Shown: positions 9,018-15,423 of the stretch, one piece after another
How the letters are laid out: every line of letters begins with the position of its first letter
How positions within the stretch are numbered: position 1 is the stretch's first letter
Assembly: GCA_017557535.1 (NCBI GenBank)
Contig: JAFYYM010000130.1
Location: 1-33,993, forward strand
From: Bacteroidales bacterium
GTDB taxonomy: Bacteria > Bacteroidota > Bacteroidia > Bacteroidales > UBA932
Direction of reading: 5' to 3'
DNA: 33,993 bases
Program-made: the position numbers and the translations under genes
The notes under the pieces: model-generated
What the model saw: the letters and a program-made list of their open reading frames with translations, nothing else
What the model was told of the DNA's origin: nothing
Database searches by the model: none

Positions 9018-9022
9018 TTATT

Positions 9023-10345
9023 ATGGGTCTGGTAAAGGAATTTCTATTACTGGATTGTCTGTTTCCGCTTTCCGAAAAGATAATGGGAACATGCGCTTCC
9101 ATATGGTATGACAGAATTGGACGTATGGAATCATGGACGCGGTCGGATATCGAGTCTTGGCAAAACGCCCGACTGCAAGAGTTCATTCGACACGCATACA
9201 ACCACACGGTCTACTATCGGCAGCTGTTTGATCGTCTGGGCGTCAAGCCTGAAGATATCAAGTCAAGAGACGATTTGAGGCGGTTGCCTGTCATAACGAA
9301 AGAAATTATCAATGAGCATTACGAAGAGTTGATACCAGACAACCTCTCTTCCTTCAAATACCGTCTTAGCCGATCGGGGGGGACGACGGGTGTCCCCATT
9401 CAATACTATTGTGACGAGAATGTGTGGGGCTATGTGACGGCCGCCCGGATTTACCATTGGAAGAAGACAGGTTATCGCTACGGAGATGCTTTTATTGCAC
9501 TTGGAAGTGCCTCGCTCTTCTCGAAGGCCCCCTCTCTAGCCAGGCGATTGTATGACAAGATGCGGAACGAACATCCGTTAAACTGTGTAAATATGACGGA
9601 TGAGGTGTGCAAAGGCTATTGTGATTATATCCGTAAGAACCGGATTCATTTCATATATGGATATGCCGCAGCGATTTTCCTGTTTGCCAAGTATGTCCGG
9701 AAGAAGCTGGTTGAATTAGATGGAATTAGGGGTGTCTTTACCACTTCCGAGAACCTGACGGATCTTTATCGTGAGACAATTGAACAGGTTTTCCATTGTA
9801 AGGTGATGGATTGCTATGGGGCCCGTGATGCTGGAATCACTGGTTACGAAGACGGGTATCACCGGTATCGAATCGGATATAACACGATCGTTGAACTGAA
9901 CAATACAATTGATACGAACGTGGGAAGCGTCGTTTCAACCAATTTCCTCAATTATGCCTTTCCCTTGATTCGTTATCAGTTCGGCGACGAAGCGGAGCTT
10001 ATTCCCGACGGGGAAGTTGAAGGATACAATGGCCAGATGTTTCGCCGGATTCTCGGACGGTCATCCCATGTATTGCGGCTGGAGAACGGCCATCACCTGA
10101 CGGCAACGGGTATCTCAATGATTATGAAGGAATTCGACATCAAGGCATTTGATATCAGGAAAACCGGGACGAACCAGGTCCTGCTTCGGATTCAGACTAT
10201 CCTTGGCAAGTACACAGACGTTCAAGAGGCAGAAATTGTCAAGACTTTCCAGCGTTATTTGGGTGACGACTGCATGTTGGAATTGGAGTATGTGAAGGAG
10301 TTCGAGCCCAATGCGAACGGAAAGAGAACATATTTCATGGTATAG
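9023..10345 (+). CDS. PaaK/CapK-like adenylate-forming enzyme
   Basis: A 440-residue member of the phenylacetate-CoA ligase-like branch of the adenylate-forming superfamily; capsule-locus members are often called CapK. The ATP-binding loop SRSGGTTGVP lies at residues 116-125. Further on DCYGARDAG stands where relatives have YGxTE, followed by LIRYQFGDEAEL, which contains the conserved adenylation aspartate. Family members activate a carboxylic acid as its acyl-AMP and load it onto CoA or a carrier. The acyl carrier protein at 12024 and the acyltransferases nearby make loading of an acyl group for glycan modification plausible, but the acid is unknown. The gene starts 5 nt after the preceding stop. 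Confidence 0.85.
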   Translation: MGLVKEFLLLDCLFPLSEKIMGTCASIWYDRIGRMESWTRSDIESWQNARLQEFIRHAYNHTVYYRQLFDRLGVKPEDIKSRDDLRRLPVITKEIINEHYEELIPDNLSSFKYRLSRSGGTTGVPIQYYCDENVWGYVTAARIYHWKKTGYRYGDAFIALGSASLFSKAPSLARRLYDKMRNEHPLNCVNMTDEVCKGYCDYIRKNRIHFIYGYAAAIFLFAKYVRKKLVELDGIRGVFTTSENLTDLYRETIEQVFHCKVMDCYGARDAGITGYEDGYHRYRIGYNTIVELNNTIDTNVGSVVSTNFLNYAFPLIRYQFGDEAELIPDGEVEGYNGQMFRRILGRSSHVLRLENGHHLTATGISMIMKEFDIKAFDIRKTGTNQVLLRIQTILGKYTDVQEAEIVKTFQRYLGDDCMLELEYVKEFEPNANGKRTYFMV

Positions 10346-10351
10346 TATGCA

Positions 10352-11398
10352 ATGAGAATCCTGGTGTACCTCGGCCACCCCGCCCACTTCCATAATTACA
10401 AGAACACCATCGCCGCGTTGAAAGCGCACGGCCACGAGGTGGAGGTGCTCATCAAGAAAAAGGACATCCTGGAGAACCTGCTTCAGAATGCGGGGATCCC
10501 CTATCACAATATTCTGGAGGAGGGGCGGAAGGATTCCAAGACCGGCATTTTCCTGGGCATCGTCAAGCGGGCCTTGCGGCTCAATCGTTTCTGCCGGAAG
10601 TTCCACCCCGACATCCTGACGGGATCCAGCGTGGAGAATTCGTGGATCGGTCCGCTACGGCGGATTCCGGTGATCAGCATCGGTGAAGACGATGCCGACG
10701 TGGTGCCGAACTACGCGAAATTGACCTATCCGGGTGCCAGCGTCATCTTATGCCCAGATACTTGCGACTGCGGAAAATGGAATGACAAGGCCGTCAAGTA
10801 TCCCGGCTACCAGGAATTGGGCTATCTCCATCCGGAGAACTTCACGCCGGAGCGGGCGGTTGTGGCGAAGTATTTCAATCCCGACAAGCCCTATTTCCTG
10901 ATGCGGTTCTCCGGGCTTAACGCGCATCACGACGTGGGAATCCGTGGCATCGACAACCGGATCGCCGGGAAACTCATCAGCCTGTTGGAGCCGCACGGGC
11001 AGGTATATATTACATCTGAGCGTCCGCTGGGTACCGATTTCGAGAAATACCGGATTGCCATCAACCCGCTGGATATCCATCACGTGATGGCCTTCGCCGA
11101 CCTGTACCTCGGGGACAGCCAGACGATGGCGGCGGAGGCGGGCGTCCTGGGCGTCCCGTTCGTCCGTTTCAATGATTTCGTGGGGCGAATTGGGTATCTG
11201 TCTGAATTGGAGGACAAGTACGAGCTAGGCTATGGGATTAAACCGGACGAGGAGGGGCGGCTGTATGAGACCGTGGAGCGGCTTTTGGCTATGCCCGACC
11301 GCCAAGCCGTCTTCCAGCAGCGCCGGAAGCAGATGCTGTCGGAGAAAATCAACTTTGCCGACTTCCTTACGCAATTCATCGAAAACTATCGGAAATGA
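10352..11398 (+). CDS. DUF354-family protein (predicted GT-B fold glycosyltransferase)
   Basis: A 348-residue cytoplasmic protein with the DUF354 N-terminus MRILVYLGHPAHFHNYKNTI and the downstream GSSVENSW, SIGEDDADVVP and LGDSQTMAAEAGVLGVP segments. The last resembles the nucleotide-sugar site of GT-B enzymes such as UDP-GlcNAc 2-epimerase and MurG relatives. DUF354 genes recur in archaeal and bacterial polysaccharide loci, but their reaction is not firmly established. The gene is G/C-richer than the preceding glycosyltransferases and overlaps the following acyltransferase by 4 nt. It may transfer a sugar or remodel a nucleotide sugar. Confidence 0.8.
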   Translation: MRILVYLGHPAHFHNYKNTIAALKAHGHEVEVLIKKKDILENLLQNAGIPYHNILEEGRKDSKTGIFLGIVKRALRLNRFCRKFHPDILTGSSVENSWIGPLRRIPVISIGEDDADVVPNYAKLTYPGASVILCPDTCDCGKWNDKAVKYPGYQELGYLHPENFTPERAVVAKYFNPDKPYFLMRFSGLNAHHDVGIRGIDNRIAGKLISLLEPHGQVYITSERPLGTDFEKYRIAINPLDIHHVMAFADLYLGDSQTMAAEAGVLGVPFVRFNDFVGRIGYLSELEDKYELGYGIKPDEEGRLYETVERLLAMPDRQAVFQQRRKQMLSEKINFADFLTQFIENYRK

Positions 11399-12018
11399 AA
11401 GATTATCTTCCGCTGGAGTGGCAGGAACTGCCCCGTTACGAATCCGGATCGCTGTTCGGGTCGATGAGAAAGTCCGCCCGGGAACACGGTTATCGCTGTT
11501 CCCTGTGGTTCGGGCTCGTTCGGCTCAAGGACCATTGGTTTAACAATTGGTCCATGCGGGTTCCGTGGGGCGGCGTCCGGAAATGGCTGCAACGGAAACG
11601 GGGCGTCAAGATCGGGAAGAATGTCCACTGGGGAACGAATGTCGTCGTGGACTATCCGTTCCCGAACTTCGTCGTCGTCGAGGACGGGGCTTCCATCTCC
11701 GGAAACGATTATCTGCTGGCACACTGCAAGCCGCTGGCTTATCATGAGGGTTGTTCGGAGTCGCATGTCGCCCCGGTCATCGTCCACAAGCATGCCTGGA
11801 TTGCCATCAATGTGACCATCCTCCCCGGTGTCGAGATCGGGGAAGGGGCGATTGTTTCGGCTGGAAGCGTGGTCAGCAAGGACATCCCGCCGTTTACGGT
11901 TGCCAACGGCAATCCGGCCAAAGTCGTGGCCGATATCGCGGAATTGGTCCGGAAAAACTATGCGCCGGAAGATTTTGAACGATTATTGCAAGAGAGAAAA
12001 AAGAAATACAAGATTTAG
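11395..12018 (+). CDS. Left-handed beta-helix acyltransferase (hexapeptide repeat)
   Basis: A 207-residue acyltransferase of the LbH hexapeptide family. Imperfect hexapeptide turns run through IGKNVHWGTNVVVDYPFPNF, VEDGASISGNDYLLAH, the helix-capping HKHAWIAINVTILPGVEIGEGAIVSAGSVVSKDIPPFTVANGNPAK region, and an N-terminal extension of about 75 residues. The end of the helix is classic for WbbJ/maltose-acetyltransferase-like enzymes using acyl-CoA or acyl-ACP. It overlaps DUF354 by 4 nt and precedes the acyl carrier protein by 5 nt, so acyl-ACP is an attractive donor. Confidence 0.9.
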   Translation: MKDYLPLEWQELPRYESGSLFGSMRKSAREHGYRCSLWFGLVRLKDHWFNNWSMRVPWGGVRKWLQRKRGVKIGKNVHWGTNVVVDYPFPNFVVVEDGASISGNDYLLAHCKPLAYHEGCSESHVAPVIVHKHAWIAINVTILPGVEIGEGAIVSAGSVVSKDIPPFTVANGNPAKVVADIAELVRKNYAPEDFERLLQERKKKYKI

Positions 12019-12023
12019 AGACT

Positions 12024-12251
12024 ATGGAACTGGAAAAGTTTGTCAAGGATTTTGCCAATCAATTTGACGAGACTGATCCCGAAACGATCACGGCGGCAAC
12101 GGTCTATAAGGATCTGGACGAATGGAGCTCCCTCATCGCCTTCACGGTCATCGCGATGGTGAAGGTGGAGTATGACAAGACCGTTACGGGGGCGGAACTC
12201 CGGCACTGCGAGACGGTCGAGGACCTGTTCAATCTCGTCGCTGCCAAATAG
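12024..12251 (+). CDS. Dedicated acyl carrier protein
   Basis: A 75-residue acidic protein with acyl carrier protein size and pattern. The attachment-site region reads LDEWSSLIAF; Ser36 aligns with the Ser of the usual DSL motif that receives 4'-phosphopantetheine, with Asp replaced by Ser. The C-terminal helix ends TVEDLFNLV, as in ACPs. It is not the housekeeping ACP by context: it lies directly between an acyltransferase and a KAS III homologue, whose ATG immediately follows its stop. It presumably carries an acyl group destined for the polysaccharide. Confidence 0.9.
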   Translation: MELEKFVKDFANQFDETDPETITAATVYKDLDEWSSLIAFTVIAMVKVEYDKTVTGAELRHCETVEDLFNLVAAK

Positions 12252-13256
12252 ATGGAGGCCTTCCTGAGAGCCATCTCCTATGTCCTTCCCGAGGATACGC
12301 TGACCAACGAAGCGCTGGCCGCGGAATTCCCGGAATGGGACGTGGACAAGGTCTATAACAAGGTGGGGGTCCGGAGAAGGCATCTTTCCGGAAAGGACGA
12401 GACAGCCGGGGATTTGGCCGAAAAGGCCGCCCGGAAACTGTTCGAAGAGTACGGTGTCAGCCCAGCCGACATCGATTTCGTTTTGCTCTGTACCCAGAGC
12501 CCGGACCATTTCCTTCCATCGACAGCCTGCATCCTGCAGGACCGCCTCGGCATCCCTGTATCAGCCGGCGCCTTCGATTACAACCTGGGCTGTTCCGGGT
12601 GCATTTATGGTATGGCGGTGGCCAAGGGGCTGATTGCCGCCGGCCTGGCTTCGAACGTCCTTCTGCTCACGGCGGAGACCTATACGAAGTATCTCCATCC
12701 GCAGGATAAGAGCAACAAGACCATTTTTGGGGACGGTGCGGCTGCCTGCCTGATTTCCCGAGAGAAAGGGTTCTCCCGGATCGGGGACTTTGTCCTAGGA
12801 ACGGACGGCTCCGGTGCCGCGAACCTGATGGTCCGCAGCGGCGCCGCCCGGCAGCCGGAAAAGACCGGCCGGTTTACCACGGATGATGACGGTCATTCCA
12901 ATTATGAGGATTACCTGTACATGAATGGAAGCGCCATCTTCAACTTCACGCTGGAGACCGTTCCGCCGCTCATGAAAACGCTGCTCGCCAAGAGCGGACT
13001 GGAAAAGGCCGATGTGGACTATTTCGTTTTCCACCAGGCGAACAAGTATATGCTCAGCACGCTTCGGAAAGTGTGCGGAATCCCGTCCGACCGGTTCTAT
13101 GTGGACTTGGAGGAGACAGGAAATACGGTCTCATCGACCATCTTGATTGGCCTGAAGGAGTGTTTGGATGCAGGGAAGATCGTTCCCGGAATGAAAGTGA
13201 TGGTTTGTGGATTCGGTGTCGGCCTGTCTTACGGGGCCGCTATGCTGCAGTTTTGA
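12252..13256 (+). CDS. Beta-ketoacyl-ACP synthase III homologue (FabH-like)
   Basis: A 334-residue thiolase-fold enzyme with an intact KAS III triad: Cys114 in NLGCSGC, His261 in FHQANKYML and Asn291 in EETGNTVSST. The usual GDGAAACLIS and C-terminal CGFGVGLSYGAA segments are present. FabH enzymes condense an acyl-CoA with malonyl-ACP. FabH relatives in specialised pathways (for example CerJ) instead transfer acyl groups to hydroxyls or sugars. Its place beside a private ACP and two hexapeptide acyltransferases points to a specialised role in making or transferring a short acyl substituent rather than to bulk fatty-acid synthesis. It abuts the ACP with no gap. Confidence 0.9.
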   Translation: MEAFLRAISYVLPEDTLTNEALAAEFPEWDVDKVYNKVGVRRRHLSGKDETAGDLAEKAARKLFEEYGVSPADIDFVLLCTQSPDHFLPSTACILQDRLGIPVSAGAFDYNLGCSGCIYGMAVAKGLIAAGLASNVLLLTAETYTKYLHPQDKSNKTIFGDGAAACLISREKGFSRIGDFVLGTDGSGAANLMVRSGAARQPEKTGRFTTDDDGHSNYEDYLYMNGSAIFNFTLETVPPLMKTLLAKSGLEKADVDYFVFHQANKYMLSTLRKVCGIPSDRFYVDLEETGNTVSSTILIGLKECLDAGKIVPGMKVMVCGFGVGLSYGAAMLQF

Positions 13257-13258
13257 AC

Positions 13259-13990
13259 ATGGATTTTACGCTTGAGAAATACGCCTCCCTCCTCGACGCC
13301 CTGAAGGCTTACGGGTTCAACTCCCTCGTCCTCCGTCACGACGTGGACCTGCTGCCGGGGAATTCCCTTCGGACGGCCAAGATTGAGGCGGAGATGGGGA
13401 TGCGGGGCATCTACTACTTCCGGGCTGTACCGGAAAGTTGGGATGAGGGAATCATCCGGGAAATCGCAGCCCTGGGCCATGAGATCGGCTATCACTACGA
13501 GTCTCTGACGACTTGTGACGGAGATGTGGACAAGGCATACGAAGACTTCTGCCGGAATTTGGATGCGCTGCGGATACTTGTTCCCGTGAATAGCATCTGC
13601 ATGCACGGGAGCCCCCGGTCGCCATACGACAGCAAGGATATCTGGAAGAAGTTCGATTACCACGCGCTCGGAATCGAGAGCGAGCCGTACTTGGACACGG
13701 ATTTCTCGAAGGTGTTCTACCTCACAGACACCGGTCGCCGCTGGGATGGATACAAGGTGAGCGTTCGGGACAAGATCCCTCAGTATCAGGATGAATGGAC
13801 GGCCCGGGGACTGGTGTTCCATTCGACGGACGATGTCATCGACGGTCTCAGTCAGGGACGGATCCCGAAAGACCTGATAATCACGGTCCACCCCCAGCGC
13901 TGGAATCCGTTCGGCATCGCCTGGTGCAAGGAGTTCGTCCTTCAGAATGCGAAGAACATGGTGAAAAGAGTTATCATCCGGAAGAAATGA
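13259..13990 (+). CDS. Polysaccharide deacetylase-like protein (WbmS-type)
   Basis: A 243-residue protein of the NodB-homology superfamily. VLRHDVDLLPG near the N-terminus supplies the base and metal Asp residues, and LGHEIGYHYESL the histidines, followed by SICMHGSPRSPYD. This RHDVD...HEIGYHYE pattern is that of the WbmS-like deacetylase group seen in O-antigen loci. It is expected to remove an N-acyl group from a sugar or to hydrolyse a related amide, likely in the cytoplasm since no signal peptide is seen. The ATG at 13259 was chosen because it lies 2 nt after the ketosynthase stop and starts the conserved fold; an upstream in-frame ATG would overlap the ketosynthase by 184 nt. It overlaps the next gene by 4 nt. 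Confidence 0.82.
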   Translation: MDFTLEKYASLLDALKAYGFNSLVLRHDVDLLPGNSLRTAKIEAEMGMRGIYYFRAVPESWDEGIIREIAALGHEIGYHYESLTTCDGDVDKAYEDFCRNLDALRILVPVNSICMHGSPRSPYDSKDIWKKFDYHALGIESEPYLDTDFSKVFYLTDTGRRWDGYKVSVRDKIPQYQDEWTARGLVFHSTDDVIDGLSQGRIPKDLIITVHPQRWNPFGIAWCKEFVLQNAKNMVKRVIIRKK

Positions 13991-14532
13991 CTGAAGTTTC
14001 TGAACTGTCTGATTTCAAGACACTGTATAAGGCTGATTTGCATCGTTACGGCCATGCAAAGGTGTTGGTCTATATCCGGATTTGGCATTTCCTGCATCGG
14101 AAAGCGCAGACCCGGAAGAATCCGGTTTCCCGTTTTTTCTTCAAAACGCTGTTCCGTCTTCATTCAAGAAGGCGCGGTATCGAAATACCTACCTGCTGCA
14201 AAATAGGCAAAGGACTCTATGTCGGTCATTTTTATAATGTGACCATCAACGGAGGCGCCGTCCTGGGTAATAATTGTAATATTCATAAAGGAGTCACGAT
14301 CGGAGTGGAATGTCGGGGAGCCAGACGAGGCGCTCCGACCATCGGGAATTGTGTCAGCATCGGTGTCAATGCCACCATTGTGGGAAAGATTACGATTGGA
14401 GATGATGTCCTAATTGCGGCAAACTCATTTGTCAACTGTGACATTCCTTCTCATTCCGTCGTTCTCGGGAATCCTTGCATAATCAAACCTCGGGATCATG
14501 CGACAAAAGGTTATGTCGAGGCTTTAGTCTGA
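13987..14532 (+). CDS. Serine acetyltransferase-like hexapeptide acyltransferase
   Basis: A 181-residue acyltransferase of the CysE/colanic acid acetyltransferase type. The N-terminal segment TLYKADLHRYGH resembles the SAT N-terminus. The beta-helix follows with CKIGKGLYVGHFYNVTINGG, LGNNCNIHKGVTIGVECRG, PTIGNCVSIGVNATIVGKI and IAANSFVNCDIPSHSVVLGNP. The helix His (IHKGVTIG) is in place. It probably O- or N-acetylates a sugar or serine attached to the glycan. The start overlaps the preceding stop as ATGA; the longer in-frame extension upstream would overlap the deacetylase gene by about 200 bases and is rejected. Confidence 0.88.
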   Translation: MTEVSELSDFKTLYKADLHRYGHAKVLVYIRIWHFLHRKAQTRKNPVSRFFFKTLFRLHSRRRGIEIPTCCKIGKGLYVGHFYNVTINGGAVLGNNCNIHKGVTIGVECRGARRGAPTIGNCVSIGVNATIVGKITIGDDVLIAANSFVNCDIPSHSVVLGNPCIIKPRDHATKGYVEALV

Positions 14533-14540
14533 CGTCGGGA

Positions 14541-14574
14541 TTTGTGGGAAGTTTGAAATATTTCATTAACTTTG
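14541..14574 (+). promoter_or_regulatory. Bacteroidota-type promoter before the export genes
   Basis: The 66-base gap before the Wza-like gene contains TAACTTTG (14567-14574), an exact TAnnTTTG -7 box, with a TTTG at 14541-14544 as possible -33 element and 22 nt between them. This would start transcription about 15-20 nt before the ATG at 14599, separating the upstream operon block from the export genes. Confidence 0.6.
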
Positions 14575-14598
14575 TAGGCTGATTAAACGTAGTAAGCT

Positions 14599-15402
14599 AT
14601 GATTTTCACGAGAGAATTCCGGACGGTCATCGTCTTCCTGTTTGTCGCTTCGGCAGCGACTTCTTGTGTGACCAACCGAAAGATTGCCTATCTGCAGGAT
14701 ATGACGCATGGGACTCAGATTCAGTTGGAGGATAGATTTGAGGCTGTTATTGCTCCTTATGACGAATTAGACATCGTCGTATCCAGTTTTGATGCAGAGT
14801 TGGCGAGACCTTTCAACCTTGGATCAATTTCTCGGGAAACCAGTGGTAGTGGAGGCGGCATGAACCTTGCTTATCTGGTGGACCAATTTGGGAATATCGA
14901 GATGCCAGTCTTAGGAACTATCCACGCTGCTGGTCTTACTCGTCTCAAATTACAAGAGACAATACGGGACCTCCTTATTTCTGGTGGCTATATTAGCGAC
15001 CCATATGTGATGGCTCGCTTTCGCAATTATAAAATCTTCTTTATTGGTTCCAATGGTGGCAAGGCTATCACCATTCCCAATGAAAGGTGCACATTCTTGG
15101 AAGCCCTCGCCCTATCAGGCGACATCAATGTCTTCACGGACCGGAATAAAATTACTGTTATGCGAGAGATTGATGGAAAGATGGTGACTCGCTATTTGGA
15201 CCCACGTTCCTCCAAGGTCTTCAAGGACCCGTTCTTCATGATGCAGCAGAACGATTTCATCATTACCAGGAATACCCAGTATCGGAATTTCATGGAGTCC
15301 TATAGTTTATTGTCGCCCATTATTTCCATCTTCTCGCTGGGTACAGGATTGCTTTCCTTGTATATGACTTATCGAGTCTATTTGAATACGGGTCGTTTAT
15401 AG
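14599..15402 (+). CDS. Polysaccharide export outer-membrane lipoprotein (Wza/BexD-like)
   Basis: A 267-residue export protein. A lipoprotein signal peptide ends in the lipobox AATSC (Cys23). It is followed by the polysaccharide-export domain beginning IAPYDELDIVVSSFDAELARPF and a SLBB-like region around FFIGSNGGKAITIPNERCTFLEALALSGDI. A hydrophobic segment near the C-terminus (LLSPIISIFSLGTGLLSLYM) may insert in the outer membrane. It is shorter than E. coli Wza, as is normal for Bacteroidota versions. It forms the outer-membrane channel with the Wzc homologue encoded 21 nt downstream. Its own promoter lies upstream. Confidence 0.93.
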   Translation: MIFTREFRTVIVFLFVASAATSCVTNRKIAYLQDMTHGTQIQLEDRFEAVIAPYDELDIVVSSFDAELARPFNLGSISRETSGSGGGMNLAYLVDQFGNIEMPVLGTIHAAGLTRLKLQETIRDLLISGGYISDPYVMARFRNYKIFFIGSNGGKAITIPNERCTFLEALALSGDINVFTDRNKITVMREIDGKMVTRYLDPRSSKVFKDPFFMMQQNDFIITRNTQYRNFMESYSLLSPIISIFSLGTGLLSLYMTYRVYLNTGRL

Positions 15403-15423
15403 TCAGCCACAATTTTTCTCGCT

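Noticed and set aside
12252-13256. KAS III gene considered as housekeeping fabH
   Set aside because: It is embedded between polysaccharide genes with a private ACP; housekeeping fabH usually sits with rpmF/plsX or fab genes, none of which is here.
13229-13891. 220-codon minus-strand frame opposite the deacetylase-like gene
   Set aside because: The plus strand carries the RHDVD and HEIGYHYE motifs and tight coupling to neighbours; the minus frame has no motifs.
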